A stretch of DNA of 64,000 nucleotides from Prochlorococcus sp. AG-363-J23. Lineage in GTDB: Bacteria > Cyanobacteriota > Cyanobacteriia > PCC-6307 > Cyanobiaceae. Position numbers and translations under genes: made by a program. The stretch spans positions 29,139 to 93,138 of the forward strand of contig QCFN01000003.1 in NCBI GenBank assembly GCA_003280245.1. Direction: 5' to 3'. Within the stretch, counting starts at the first letter, position 1; each line of letters begins with the position of its first letter. Shown here one piece after another: positions 9,559 to 22,245 of the stretch. Under the pieces are notes generated by a model. The model saw only the letters and a list, made by a program, of their open reading frames with translations, had not been told where the DNA came from and did not search any database.

Positions 9559-10668
9559 TCAATTATTCTCTAAAGGCAAATCTATAATTCTCTTTTCTTG
9601 TGCTGATTTGTAAGAAGCAATAAGAATTTCTAAGCTTCTCAATCCTTCATTTCCATCACATAGAGCCACATCTTTCCCTTCCATTACATCCAGCATATTT
9701 TTATAGTAACCAGGATGTCCGAAACCATATACACTTGTAGTTAAATAACTAGCTTTATCGATTAGCTTGTCATCATCACTATTATCTGAAAATTCCCAAT
9801 GCTCGATTTGATTGACAGCTTGGCCGCCAATTTTTACTGTTCCTTTATCACCTAATAATGTTATGGAACCTTCTAAGTTTTCTGGGTAAGTCAACATTGT
9901 TACAGCCATAGTTCCAAGAGTTCCACTTTTCCATCGCAATTGCATTGCAGCAGTATCCTCTACTTCAATTTTTCGACCAAGAGTAGCGATTGATGCACTC
10001 ACACTTGCAACAGGGCCTATTAACCAATCAAGCAAATCTACATAATGACTTGCCTGATTCATTAGTGCACCGCCATCAAATTCCCAGGTGCCACGCCAGT
10101 CATCTTGGTCGTAATAACTTTGTGGTCTATGCCAGAAAACATTGACAGTAACCATTGCTAGCTTGCCAAATCTTTTTTTTGCAAGTTGCTTTTTAACTAA
10201 TTGAAGAGTGCTATTAAAACGATTTTGTTTTACTACAAAGAGATGAACATCATTTTTTTTACAGGCTTCTACCATTTTTAGCCCATCTTCCCATTTTGTA
10301 GCCATTGGCTTTTCTGTACAGACAGAAATCCCTTTTCCTGCAGCTGCGATAACTTGTTTTGCATGCATTCCACTAGGAGTGGTAAGAACTATTAGATCTA
10401 TATTGATTAGCTTTTTATCTATACTTTCCAGTAATTTATCATAACTTGTATAACATTCAGGATTTTTTCTTTCTAATGCTTTTGCCTCGTTTAGCTCTTC
10501 TCTTGCTAGCAATTTCGCCTCTTCTAGTCTCTTTGCATTTGTATCGCATATAGCCACTAAGTTAGTTCTATCACTATAAATATTTATAGATTTAATATGA
10601 TTCTTGCTGATCCTTCCGCAACCAACGAGAGCTATATTTATTCTTCTCATATTGATTTTTTTTGCCAT
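9559..10668 (-). CDS. Gfo/Idh/MocA family oxidoreductase (WbpB-like)
   Basis: 'NIALVGCGRISKNHIKSI', 'VCTEKPMATKWEDG', 'GGALMNQASHYVDLLDWLIGPV'. Confidence 0.88.
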   Translation of the reverse strand: MAKKINMRRINIALVGCGRISKNHIKSINIYSDRTNLVAICDTNAKRLEEAKLLAREELNEAKALERKNPECYTSYDKLLESIDKKLINIDLIVLTTPSGMHAKQVIAAAGKGISVCTEKPMATKWEDGLKMVEACKKNDVHLFVVKQNRFNSTLQLVKKQLAKKRFGKLAMVTVNVFWHRPQSYYDQDDWRGTWEFDGGALMNQASHYVDLLDWLIGPVASVSASIATLGRKIEVEDTAAMQLRWKSGTLGTMAVTMLTYPENLEGSITLLGDKGTVKIGGQAVNQIEHWEFSDNSDDDKLIDKASYLTTSVYGFGHPGYYKNMLDVMEGKDVALCDGNEGLRSLEILIASYKSAQEKRIIDLPLENN

Positions 10669-10674
10669 ATAAAA

Positions 10675-12030
10675 TTATGCGCGGATTACTTTCAATGATT
10701 GCTCAAATCTTCCTCGAGTATCAATAATTAACTCACTATAATCTTTAATTAATTGATAATCAAATGAATCGTGATCTGTAGCTAGGATAACGGCATCATA
10801 TGTTGCAAGTATGTTTTTGCTAATCTTTTCGCTTTGTAGAGGAAAGCTATATAGCCGCATTTGTGGAAAGCTTGGAAAGAAGGGATCGCTGTAACTTAAA
10901 TCAGCACCTTTTTTTTGTAGTAACTTCATGATTTCAACGGATGGTGATTCGCGCATATCATCAATATTTTTCTTATAAGCTATTCCTAGGACAAGAATTT
11001 TACTACCTTTCAGTGGCTTACCAGCTTCATTAAGTGCATCTCCAGTTTTTTGAACGACATAGCTTGGCATCGCAGTATTAATTTCACCAGCTAATTCAAT
11101 AAAGCGGGTATGCATGCCAAATTCTCTTGCTTTCCAAGTTAAATAAAAGGGGTCAATAGGGATGCAGTGGCCTCCTAGTCCTGGACCAGGGTAATAAGGA
11201 ACAAAGCCAAATGGTTTTGTTGCAGCGGCTCTAATCACTTCATGCAAATCAATACCCATTCTTTCGGCTAATGGTTTTAATTCGTTCATTAATCCAATAT
11301 TTACTGCTCTATGAATATTTTCAACCAATTTTGTCATTTCAGCAGTTCGAGTAGAACTGACAGGGATGACCGTTTTAATTGCTTTTTCATACAGAGAAAT
11401 TCCAATCTCTTTGCATTGAGGCGTAGAGCCTCCAATGACTTTAGGAATTGTAAACGTGTTGTAGTTCAAATTCCCAGGATCTTCTCTTTCAGGTGAATAA
11501 ACTAGGAAAAAAGTTTCTCCAATTTCAAATCCAATATTTTCTAGAAATGGTTTAAGAACTTCGTCAGTAGTACCTGGATATGTAGTACTTTCGAGGCTTA
11601 ATATTTGTCCTTTACGGAAATAATCCCTTAATTGATTCATTGTAGCCTGAATAAAGCTAAGATCTGGTTCTCTATATTGATTAAGTGGTGTTGGAACGCA
11701 AAGAATTAGAGCATCGGCATCCTTTGCTCTCTCAAAATTTGTATCAGCTAGAAGCCTCTTTGTCTTGATTAACTTTTCAAGACGCACGCTTTTGATATGT
11801 TGTATGTAACTCTTTCCACTATTAATTAAATCTACTTTTTGAGAATCAATATCTAGGCCCAAAACTTGGAAACCAGCTTCTGCATAGGTCAATGATAAGG
11901 GTAGGCCTACATAACCTAGTCCAACAATTGCTATAAGTGAATCTTTCTTCTGAAGATTTTCTAACAGAATCTTTTGATATTTTGAGTTGACTTTTGATTG
12001 CATCGATTGTTTTGTTGGTTTAGGATTCAA
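10675..12030 (-). CDS. UDP-N-acetylhexosamine 6-dehydrogenase (WbpA/WecC-like)
   Basis: '[30 protein letters not shown]', '[24 protein letters not shown]', '[16 protein letters not shown]'. Confidence 0.92.
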   Translation of the reverse strand: MNPKPTKQSMQSKVNSKYQKILLENLQKKDSLIAIVGLGYVGLPLSLTYAEAGFQVLGLDIDSQKVDLINSGKSYIQHIKSVRLEKLIKTKRLLADTNFERAKDADALILCVPTPLNQYREPDLSFIQATMNQLRDYFRKGQILSLESTTYPGTTDEVLKPFLENIGFEIGETFFLVYSPEREDPGNLNYNTFTIPKVIGGSTPQCKEIGISLYEKAIKTVIPVSSTRTAEMTKLVENIHRAVNIGLMNELKPLAERMGIDLHEVIRAAATKPFGFVPYYPGPGLGGHCIPIDPFYLTWKAREFGMHTRFIELAGEINTAMPSYVVQKTGDALNEAGKPLKGSKILVLGIAYKKNIDDMRESPSVEIMKLLQKKGADLSYSDPFFPSFPQMRLYSFPLQSEKISKNILATYDAVILATDHDSFDYQLIKDYSELIIDTRGRFEQSLKVIRA

Positions 12031-12281
12031 GCCACATTGAATGGTTGGTTAAGGCCTTTAGTGATCAAGCCTTGACGTCCTTGATCTTTTCCTTAGTCTG
12101 ATACTAATGCTGTTAGCTTAAAGCCTAAAGACTGATAAATTTAATATATTAGTTTACCAAGATATATAAAGGGTTAGAATTAAATCCTGAACTTTTTGAC
12201 CTAATCTCTATTAAAGGAGTAAATCTCTGATGATTTTCAGGAGAAGAAGTTGCTAGAAATATTTGATAAGATCGCTTCACT

Positions 12282-12881
12282 TCATTTTTTGTGTGTAATA
12301 GTTTCACCATTAAGTTGATAAGTTTCACCTGTATTTGGACACTTCCATAGTCCTTTACCTCTCAAGGGTAGTTCTATTCTATTGCCATAAGAACTCATCC
12401 ATCCTATCTGCCGCGCAGGTACTCCAGTCATTAAGGCATAAGACTTCACGTCTCTTGTTATTACAGCACCTGCTCCAATAAACGCGAATGAATCAACAAT
12501 CACTCCACAGATGATGGTTGAATTTGCTCCTAAGGTGGCACCTCTTTTGATTAATGTAGTGCGGTATTCGGCTTTCCTATTAATTTGAGATCTTGGATTA
12601 TATACGTTTGTAAAAACCATACTAGGCCCACAAAAGACATCATCTTCAATAATAATGTTATCGTATATAGATACATTGTTCTGGATTTTTACATTATTCC
12701 CTATGCGCACAGTATTCGCTATAAAAACATTTTGGCCAATCTTGCAGTCATTTCCAATCTCTGCTCCAGAACATATGTGACTCCAGTGCCAAATCTTTGT
12801 ATTTTTACCTATGGTTGCTCCAGGATCTATAATTGCGGTAGCATGTTTTTCCATTGCATTTAATTTTCCCTGATAATTCAT
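12282..12881 (-). CDS. hexapeptide-repeat N-acetyltransferase (WbpD-like)
   Basis: Left-handed beta-helix hexapeptide repeats '[37 protein letters not shown]'. Confidence 0.88.
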   Translation of the reverse strand: MNYQGKLNAMEKHATAIIDPGATIGKNTKIWHWSHICSGAEIGNDCKIGQNVFIANTVRIGNNVKIQNNVSIYDNIIIEDDVFCGPSMVFTNVYNPRSQINRKAEYRTTLIKRGATLGANSTIICGVIVDSFAFIGAGAVITRDVKSYALMTGVPARQIGWMSSYGNRIELPLRGKGLWKCPNTGETYQLNGETITHKK

Positions 12882-12940
12882 ATATTATACGTGAATACCA
12901 GCTTCTTTTTTTTTCTGATTTTTCTTAGAAGAAGCTTAAG

Positions 12941-14743
12941 CTAGAAGATTGTATTTAAATTAGAAATGAATGTATCTGTTGATGGCATGCTATCTTGATA
13001 ACTTTTATCTTGGATAATATAATCAACAAGCAGTATTGGCCTAATTAAATCATTAATTGGAGGGAAAAGACAGTGACCTGATAAAACATTATATATATCA
13101 CTATGAGGCTTGCTAAGATCAAACACTAACGAGAGGGGATTGTATATAACTGCTCCATCTCCTGCTGCTAAAGGGATCTTCTCTAGCTTGCAAATAAGAT
13201 TGTTAGGACTCTCACTATATGTATCTTTGGATAATAGAGTACTTGTTTGTGTCTGATCAAAACTATGTGGATATTTTATTGACTCAAGATACATTGGCGT
13301 TTCAGTATGTCTGGTTAATGGCGCTGGAATTGCAATTGATGTTGATGTTCCATGAGCTTTTAAAGGAATGATTAATGCGCAAATAGTATTGTGAGAATCA
13401 TTATGTCTACTTAAATAGTAGCCAGATATATCTACAAAATGTCTTATTCTTGAGATCACTATATATTCACTATTGATCATTTCATTGTCTAAACTGATTT
13501 GATCTTTGCTTAAGATGCTTGAGACGAGTCTTGATGCTTTGATAAGTCCTGAAACTAGCTTTTTGCTATTGAAAACACTGTTTATATATTTTAGATATGC
13601 TGAATCAATTTTCTCTAAATTACTAGCATTGATTGCAGTTCTTAAGGATTCTTGTTTAATAGATCCTGTTAAAGTTCTATAGCTAAAGTTCGAATTGCTT
13701 TTTGATATTGAGTTTAAAACTGAATTACTTGCTCGAACTAACTCTTCAGTACTAAGGATATCTTTTAGAATGGCTACTGGCGGTATTTTGGAATATTCAA
13801 CAAGTTTCGGTTTTAAGGTCAATGATTTTTTCAAATCAAAACTGTCTTGACTAACTTTAAGACTTTCTTTCTCCTGAGAATAATGTTCATATAGAATTCT
13901 ATGTTGTTCTTGCAGTGTATTTGGTAACTCCAATTTTGACATTTGCTCTGGAGTGAAGCCAGGAATAAAAACATATTCCGCATAATTTTTGAAAGGACCT
14001 TCTTTTCGGATTGCAGCTTTAACTTGCTTTTTTGAGAAGATATATCCTGCCTTTAATAGATTCGAAATTAGATTATTATGTTCTTTTATATCTGCATTTA
14101 ATTCCACCTGTAAACTGCTTAATCTATGTATTAGGCTTGATGAAAATAAACTTTTGCAAACATCTTCTTCTATTCCGTCAACATCAACTTTTATATGCAG
14201 TGGAGCATCTTTGGGAATTGATGAGATAGTAATCAAATGCTCAAGAGATATGCAGTAGATGGATCTTGTTTTCCTCTTCTTGTTTAATGGTGTTAAGTCT
14301 ACATTTTGATTTTTGCCAACCTGATTACAACTACCTCCTACTACTTCTTCGCTGAGATAAATGTCTGTAGTTTGATTTGCATATTTGCTTGAAATTGCGA
14401 CTGGCAAAGTTATTATCTTCTCTCTTTTTATGCCATTTAAATCTATATTTCGAAGTAGTTCTAAATAATTTAGTGGCTCTGGCTCAACTGATATAACTTT
14501 TTTTACATGAAATAATGATGCTGGCAGGCTATAAATCCCAATATTTGCTCCAATATCTATGAGCCATGAATCTTTAGATAATCTTTGCAACCATTCAATT
14601 GTTGTCGGCTCTTTTTTTAGAAATGTCTCAGCCCGCCATTTAACTAATCTATTTGTTTTATTGATATAGAATGTCCCGTAGGGAGGATATTCTATATTGC
14701 TGATTTTTGCTGCTGGTTTTGAATGCAATTCAAACTTCCTCAA
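12941..14743 (-). CDS. FkbM-family methyltransferase with additional C-terminal domain
   Basis: 'WLIDIGANIGIYSLPASLF...ISVEPEPLNYLELLRNIDLNG' and 'HIKVDVDGIEEDV' (FkbM); C-terminal ~300 aa contains 'GYYLSRHNDSHNTICALIIPL'. Confidence 0.8.
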   Translation of the reverse strand: MRKFELHSKPAAKISNIEYPPYGTFYINKTNRLVKWRAETFLKKEPTTIEWLQRLSKDSWLIDIGANIGIYSLPASLFHVKKVISVEPEPLNYLELLRNIDLNGIKREKIITLPVAISSKYANQTTDIYLSEEVVGGSCNQVGKNQNVDLTPLNKKRKTRSIYCISLEHLITISSIPKDAPLHIKVDVDGIEEDVCKSLFSSSLIHRLSSLQVELNADIKEHNNLISNLLKAGYIFSKKQVKAAIRKEGPFKNYAEYVFIPGFTPEQMSKLELPNTLQEQHRILYEHYSQEKESLKVSQDSFDLKKSLTLKPKLVEYSKIPPVAILKDILSTEELVRASNSVLNSISKSNSNFSYRTLTGSIKQESLRTAINASNLEKIDSAYLKYINSVFNSKKLVSGLIKASRLVSSILSKDQISLDNEMINSEYIVISRIRHFVDISGYYLSRHNDSHNTICALIIPLKAHGTSTSIAIPAPLTRHTETPMYLESIKYPHSFDQTQTSTLLSKDTYSESPNNLICKLEKIPLAAGDGAVIYNPLSLVFDLSKPHSDIYNVLSGHCLFPPINDLIRPILLVDYIIQDKSYQDSMPSTDTFISNLNTIF

Positions 14744-14854
14744 GCTTTTTTCATCTTTAACATTATATATTATTGTTATGATTGTTCTGAGGATATTTTT
14801 TTAAATTTTTAGGTAGTGTAGGGATAAGATTTTATTTTGAATACTTTTTCATTC

Positions 14855-15601
14855 TTATTCTTCTTCCGTATCTCCTAAAAATTCAATAATCTCTCTATCT
14901 TTTAGGTTTTGGGCCTTACCTGAAAGAATATTTTTGGGCTCGACTCCATTCGCTAAGTCTTGCAGATTTTTTTGTAATCCGATGATTTGATTTTCAAGCT
15001 GGTCAATTCGCTCCATAAGATTTCTGATCACATTTGCCTCTGCATCTGGAAGTGCTGAGTGAGCTAATGGATTAATGCGCACACCACTTTGATGGACTAC
15101 TCGCCCTGGAATGCCCACCACTGTGCTATTTGCTTCTACGTCTCTAACAACAACTGATCCAGCCCCAACTCTGGTATTGGTTCCGATATTAATCGCACCA
15201 AGTACTTTTGCTCCTGCGCCAATAACCACATTCTCTTCGAGCGTGGGGTGTCTTTTCCCATCTTCTTTTCCTGTGCCTCCAAGAGTTACGCCTTGATAAA
15301 GGAGGCAGCGATTTCCTATTTCAGCCGTTTCTCCTATTACTACTCCCATGCCATGATCAATAAATACGCCACATCCAATTTTCGCTCCTGGATGAATTTC
15401 TATTCCTGTAAGAGATCGATTGATTTGACTTAAAATTCTTGGGATAAGTGGAAGTTTTGAGCGCCACAGACGATTGCTAATTCTATGAAGAATTAGTGCT
15501 TGAAAGCCAGGATAGCAAAGGAGTATTTCTACTATTCCTTTGGCGGCTGGGTCACGTTCTTTGATGATAGCCAGGTCGGCCATTAACGCTTTAAGTATCA
15601 T
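14855..15601 (-). CDS. cysE: serine O-acetyltransferase
   Basis: 'GIEIHPGAKIGCGVFIDHGMGVVIGETAEIGNRCLLYQGVTLGGTGKEDGKRHPTL' is diagnostic. Confidence 0.95.
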   Translation of the reverse strand: MILKALMADLAIIKERDPAAKGIVEILLCYPGFQALILHRISNRLWRSKLPLIPRILSQINRSLTGIEIHPGAKIGCGVFIDHGMGVVIGETAEIGNRCLLYQGVTLGGTGKEDGKRHPTLEENVVIGAGAKVLGAINIGTNTRVGAGSVVVRDVEANSTVVGIPGRVVHQSGVRINPLAHSALPDAEANVIRNLMERIDQLENQIIGLQKNLQDLANGVEPKNILSGKAQNLKDREIIEFLGDTEEE

Positions 15602-15622
15602 ATTAGCAACTCGTAATTTGTC

Positions 15623-16612
15623 TTAAGTGTTTTGAAGACCTATTTCTTTGCGAAGTTGTTCAATAGTGTCACTACTTAAATAACTTTCTGCGCAATGAAG
15701 TTGAGGCATTCGCATTAACTGCGCTCGGTTTTGCCGTAGACTCTGCTCAACCAGTGGAAGGCTAGGTCGGTCACAAAGTACATGACTTGCAGCTCGGAGC
15801 AGTGCTAGTAGGCGACTTCCAACATCTGGGGTAGCAGTCATTAGGAGTAAATCATTCCCTCTCATGCTGTGCAGAATTACTTCAGCAGCTCTCAAAATGC
15901 CAGGACTAATACTTACAAGACCCACACAGCTCCCTGAACGAAGTTCTTTGAGCATAGTTAGTTCATTTCGAAAGTCGTTCAGATCGACCGCAATTGCGCG
16001 TACCTCATGTTTTTTAGCTAGCTCTTCTAAAGGTTGTAGGAAATAGCGACTGGTTACAACAGTGCCATTGCTAGAGCTCTCAATAACACTTTCTAGCTCT
16101 TCCATTGGCACAACTTCTACAGGAATATCCAGTTTTGGCTTTAGTTCTTCGGCAATGAGTAGTGATGCTCCTATGTCCTCTCTAGGTGTACTTACTAATA
16201 CTCTGGCTCCACATCTGAGCCGCCAATCTATTTCTCTGGTAAGGAGTTCTCGGGTTTGTTGCAGCGTGCAGCCTGCATTGAGTAGCCCATCCACGCATTT
16301 CCGCACTTCCTGGTCTAAGTCTGTGATGCCACGATTTCTGAAGTGGGGTGGATTTTTTAATTCCCTTGGTTTTTGTTGATCTCTGACATAAATACCTGAG
16401 CCAGCCATTGCCTCAACTACGCCATCGCTTTCTAGTTGCCTATAAACCTTGCTAATTGTGTTGCGATGTAGACCTGTTTGCATCGCAAGTTGCCTAGTAC
16501 TAGGTAATCGGTGGCCAGGAGGGTAGTGCCGAGCAGCAATTGCGAAGCAAATTTGGTTATACAGCTGAGTAGAAGCTGGTATATCGCTTTCTTGTTGTAT
16601 ATGGAATCGCAC
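15623..16612 (-). CDS. GntR family transcriptional regulator
   Basis: N-terminal wHTH 'STQLYNQICFAIAARHYPPGHRLPSTRQLAMQTGLHRNTISKVYRQLESDGVV'. Confidence 0.88.
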   Translation of the reverse strand: MRFHIQQESDIPASTQLYNQICFAIAARHYPPGHRLPSTRQLAMQTGLHRNTISKVYRQLESDGVVEAMAGSGIYVRDQQKPRELKNPPHFRNRGITDLDQEVRKCVDGLLNAGCTLQQTRELLTREIDWRLRCGARVLVSTPREDIGASLLIAEELKPKLDIPVEVVPMEELESVIESSSNGTVVTSRYFLQPLEELAKKHEVRAIAVDLNDFRNELTMLKELRSGSCVGLVSISPGILRAAEVILHSMRGNDLLLMTATPDVGSRLLALLRAASHVLCDRPSLPLVEQSLRQNRAQLMRMPQLHCAESYLSSDTIEQLRKEIGLQNT

Positions 16613-16872
16613 GCCAGTAGGCCAGGTTGCAATGCGGCTACCTTAAGGACATAAGGGGGCTGGTGCCAATCGAGTTTTTGTCCTATTCCGTTGTGACAGC
16701 TTCTAAAGCATTGCTATCACAGGATTGTTGTGTTTCTAGGTGTTAGCAAAAAGTTTTATTTTTTGAGATTAGGTGTATTTGGTTTTGGCTAGCAATTTAG
16801 TGATACCTGAAAAGCTCTATCTAGATTGAGCTGATGAAATAGTTCCTTTTTGTTAGGGATCTAATTATTCAA

Positions 16873-17529
16873 CTAGGTTTTAGGAGGTGCTCCAACTTTG
16901 GAGGATGAAGCTCGAGGTGGAGCAGTAATCGTACGAATTGCTCTTGGACGCTCTTTTTTGTTTTCGTCAGCTTTGATGAGTGGAGTTTTGCGAGGGGTCA
17001 GAAACATAATCATATTGCGCCCTTCTCGTTTGGGTTGTTGCTGGACCTCTGCTTTTTCTTCCAGGTCTTTAGCCATACGTCTAAGCAAGGTTTCAGCTAA
17101 TGCTGTGTGCTGAATTTCACGGCCACGAAAAATAACTGTGCATTTGACTTTGTCTCCAGCTTTTAAAAATCGCACTGCCTGACCAATGCGAACGTTGTAG
17201 TCGTGCTGGTCGATTTTGTAGCGCATCTTTACTTCCTTGACTTCTGTTTGATGAGACTTTTTCTTTGCTTCTTTTGCTTTTTTTTCTTGTTCAAATTTGA
17301 ATTTGCCGTAATCCATAATCCGGCATACAGGCGGATCAGCTTTTTCGCTGACTAGGACAAGGTCTAGTTCTCTTTCTTTTGAGACTTCAAGGGCCTCCTC
17401 TCTAGTAATGATTCCTAGTTGAGTTCCGTCTGAGTCAACTACCCGCAGTTTGGGGTAGCTAATGCGGTCATTAATGTTTGGTAGCTCCCGGACAGGAGCA
17501 CGACGATCAAAACGGGGACGAGGAGGCAT
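16873..17529 (-). CDS. infC: translation initiation factor IF-3
   Basis: '[72 protein letters not shown]'. Confidence 0.97.
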   Translation of the reverse strand: MPPRPRFDRRAPVRELPNINDRISYPKLRVVDSDGTQLGIITREEALEVSKERELDLVLVSEKADPPVCRIMDYGKFKFEQEKKAKEAKKKSHQTEVKEVKMRYKIDQHDYNVRIGQAVRFLKAGDKVKCTVIFRGREIQHTALAETLLRRMAKDLEEKAEVQQQPKREGRNMIMFLTPRKTPLIKADENKKERPRAIRTITAPPRASSSKVGAPPKT

Positions 17530-17586
17530 TAAGTGTGTTTATGGAAAGAGCAGGGACAAGTGGTGTTTATAAATGTCTCTGCATTA

Positions 17587-18510
17587 TCAGCCTAGGACGC
17601 TTTCGATCATAGATAACGCTTCTCTAAGTGGTTCCTCACCATTTAGCCAATTAGGTTGATGTTGCTTGCGGAACCAAGTCCGTTGGCGTTTTGCAAATTG
17701 TTTGGTTCTTTGGCGTGTTTTTTCAATCGCTTGGTTTTGGCTTATTTGCCCTTTAATGACTTGTAAAGCTTCTCCATATCCGATCGTTTGAAGCATTGGG
17801 AGATCTGTTCCGAACTGTTCAGCTAAGTTTCTGGTTTCTTCTATAAGGCCATTTGAATACATCTTCTCTGTTCGTAAAGCAATTCGATTGTTGAGGTTTG
17901 CTGGGTCTAATCCTATTTCAATTAAGCGCCATGGAGGAGGATTAGTTTTTTGTTGAAGGGTCATTGCTGCTCCGGTTGAATAAATGACCTCTAGTGCTCT
18001 TTGGGTTCTGACAAAATCATTTGGAGCTATGCGCTTAGTAGCAGCAGGGTCCGCTATTGATAGAAGCTGATAACAGAGTTTTTGCCCTAGTTGCTCTAGT
18101 TGATTTCTTAGTATTGGTTGTGGAGATACTGCAGGTGGCTGAAGCCCGAAAACAATAGATTTTAAGTACAGCCCACTACCGCCCACTAAAAATGCTATTT
18201 GATGCGATTTAAGTATTTCGTCAATTTTTTTTTCTGCGATTCTTTTAAATTCTTGAACTGTGATTGGCTGATTTGGTTGACGTAGATCAAGAAGATGATG
18301 AAAAACTCGATTTTGTTCTTTTAGTGTTGGCTTAGCTGTTCCAATGTTCATACCGATATATAGCTGTCGAGAGTCCACGTTCACTATCTGTAGACCAAGC
18401 TTTTCTGCTAGTTCGATAGCTAATTCAGTTTTTCCACTAGCAGTTGGCCCCATAAGTGCAATCACTAAAGGGTTGAAATGTTTTGCCTTGGGTGTGGAAA
18501 CGTTTTTCAT
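17587..18510 (-). CDS. miaA: tRNA dimethylallyltransferase
   Basis: '[47 protein letters not shown]', '[11 protein letters not shown]'. Confidence 0.96.
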   Translation of the reverse strand: MKNVSTPKAKHFNPLVIALMGPTASGKTELAIELAEKLGLQIVNVDSRQLYIGMNIGTAKPTLKEQNRVFHHLLDLRQPNQPITVQEFKRIAEKKIDEILKSHQIAFLVGGSGLYLKSIVFGLQPPAVSPQPILRNQLEQLGQKLCYQLLSIADPAATKRIAPNDFVRTQRALEVIYSTGAAMTLQQKTNPPPWRLIEIGLDPANLNNRIALRTEKMYSNGLIEETRNLAEQFGTDLPMLQTIGYGEALQVIKGQISQNQAIEKTRQRTKQFAKRQRTWFRKQHQPNWLNGEEPLREALSMIESVLG

Positions 18511-18590
18511 GCCATTTTGTGGGATGTCTCAGCTCTTTTGAATTCGTACTTATGAGTCACACTAAGGGTTTTCAAACATTTCAGTGGTAA

Positions 18591-20633
<2,043 letters not shown>

Positions 20634-20641
20634 TGTTTTAC

Positions 20642-20968
20642 ATGAGCTTTATTTTTCGGTGGAGTTGTCTACTTGGCTTTGCTTTGCTTGGTCCCGCAAC
20701 TTTGCCGGCTGGAGGTGCTGAGATTTATCAACCGCTGATTAGAAGAAGAGAGGTAAATGAACCTTTTTTATCTGTTCATGGGCTTTCTTTGTTTATGTTT
20801 CCATCTTCGAAGGCTCCGGCTATAGAGGTACTTCGTTGTGGAACACCTTTAAGACTTATTCATTATTGGCCTAAAGATGATGGCTCTCATTGGTTGTATG
20901 TCCGGGCTGAACCTGGAGATGTTGGGATAACCTCAAGTTCTGCTAATCGTGGCTGGGTGAATGTTTGA
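20642..20968 (+). CDS. hypothetical secreted SH3-like protein
   Basis: Short ORF with hydrophobic N-terminus 'LLGFALLGPATLPAGGAE' and SH3b-like 'VLRCGTPLRLIHYW...HWLYVRA...RGWVNV'. Confidence 0.65.
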   Translation: MSFIFRWSCLLGFALLGPATLPAGGAEIYQPLIRRREVNEPFLSVHGLSLFMFPSSKAPAIEVLRCGTPLRLIHYWPKDDGSHWLYVRAEPGDVGITSSSANRGWVNV

Positions 20969-21350
20969 TTTTTCATTGCTTGAAGTTATTCTAATTTCCC
21001 TAGGTTCGGTAGCAGGCTCTTTATTGAGATTTCAACTTACCAATTATTTTTCTCTTTTTATATCAAGCAGGCATTGGGGAACTTTGATAATCAATCTATT
21101 AGCCTCATTTGTGTTGGGCTTATTCTTATCTATAGGGAGTAATTGTAATATTGAGAGTATAAATCAGTCTTTATATTTATTTCTAGGCGTTGGCTTCTGT
21201 GGTGGATTGAGCACTTTTTCTTCTTTTATTGTAGAGCTTCTTACTTTGTTAAGGGCTTCTAAATATCAGGAGTTATCGTTGCTATCAACAACATCTATAT
21301 GTGGAGGATTGTTTGCTGCTTCTATTGGTTATTCTTATGCTTGTAAATAA
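20961..21350 (+). CDS. crcB: fluoride ion channel CrcB/Fluc (copy 1)
   Basis: 'GSVAGSLLRFQLTNY', 'WGTLIINLLASFVLGL', 'GFCGGLSTFSSFIVE'. Confidence 0.92.
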   Translation: MFDFSLLEVILISLGSVAGSLLRFQLTNYFSLFISSRHWGTLIINLLASFVLGLFLSIGSNCNIESINQSLYLFLGVGFCGGLSTFSSFIVELLTLLRASKYQELSLLSTTSICGGLFAASIGYSYACK

Positions 21351-21360
21351 ATAATTTATA

Positions 21361-21699
21361 ATGAAACAAACAAGAATAGATATTGCTATCCTTGCTTTAG
21401 GATGTGTCCCTGGAGCGTTTCTCCGTTGGCAATTTGATAATGACTTATTGGTTAATATACTAGGGTCTGGAATATTAGGATTGGTCTTTGGATTGTCTGT
21501 CAATACAAGGATGAATCTACTTATAGGAGTTGGATTTTGTGGGTCTTTGACTACTTTTAGTGGTTGGATGATTCAGACTTTGACTCTTATGCACAGTGGT
21601 GAGTTTTTGAATGCATTCTTCTTGATATTTTGGAGTATTGGGCTGGGGTTAATTGCCGCAGCCCTTGGTTTTTCTGTTGGAAGAGGACTAGCTAGCTAG
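21361..21699 (+). CDS. crcB: fluoride ion channel CrcB/Fluc (copy 2)
   Basis: 'GCVPGAFLRWQFDNDLLVNILGSGILGLV', 'GFCGSLTTFSGWMIQ'. Confidence 0.9.
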   Translation: MKQTRIDIAILALGCVPGAFLRWQFDNDLLVNILGSGILGLVFGLSVNTRMNLLIGVGFCGSLTTFSGWMIQTLTLMHSGEFLNAFFLIFWSIGLGLIAAALGFSVGRGLAS

Positions 21700-22167
21700 A
21701 GCCGCTTCTATAGCTTCTGTGAGTTCCTGACTCGATGGTTCGATGGCGCTCTTGAAGCGATGGAGGACTGAGCCATCTTTCCCGATAAGGAATTTCTCAA
21801 AGTTCCAGCTGACATCGCCAGCAGGTTCAGCTTGATTAAGGGTGGTATATGGCTCAGTGGTGCTTCCTGCTGCATGAACTTTGTCAAATAGCTCAAAAGT
21901 TGCACCGTAAGTTGTGGTGCAAAATTCTTGGATTTCTTCTAATGATCCTGGTTCTTGAGATCCAAAATCATTACATGGAAAACCAAGTACTAGAAATCCT
22001 TTCTCTCCATAATTTTCTTGAAGTTTTTGAAGGCCTGCATATTGCTTGGTGAACCCGCAGCGGCTTGCGACATTCACAATTAAAAGGACGTTCCCTTTGT
22101 ATTGATTCAATTGCTTGCTTTTGCCTTCAGGTGTGCGAACAATCACAGTGCTGACATTGACGGTCAT
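21688..22167 (-). CDS. glutathione peroxidase family protein
   Basis: 'KGNVLLIVNVASRCGFTKQYAGLQKLQENYGEKGFLVLGFPCNDFGSQEPG'. Confidence 0.95.
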   Translation of the reverse strand: MTVNVSTVIVRTPEGKSKQLNQYKGNVLLIVNVASRCGFTKQYAGLQKLQENYGEKGFLVLGFPCNDFGSQEPGSLEEIQEFCTTTYGATFELFDKVHAAGSTTEPYTTLNQAEPAGDVSWNFEKFLIGKDGSVLHRFKSAIEPSSQELTEAIEAALAS

Positions 22168-22245
22168 AGTTGATATTGAACTGTTGAGAACAGACCATAG
22201 CTAGAAGCCTTAGCAATAAACTGTTCAAGCCCTCAAGGTCTGTCG

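Noticed and set aside
20905-20945. 'GGAGATGTTGGGATAACCTC' upstream of crcB, reminiscent of a fluoride riboswitch start
   Set aside because: Lies inside the coding sequence of the SH3-like protein and lacks the rest of the crcB motif consensus.
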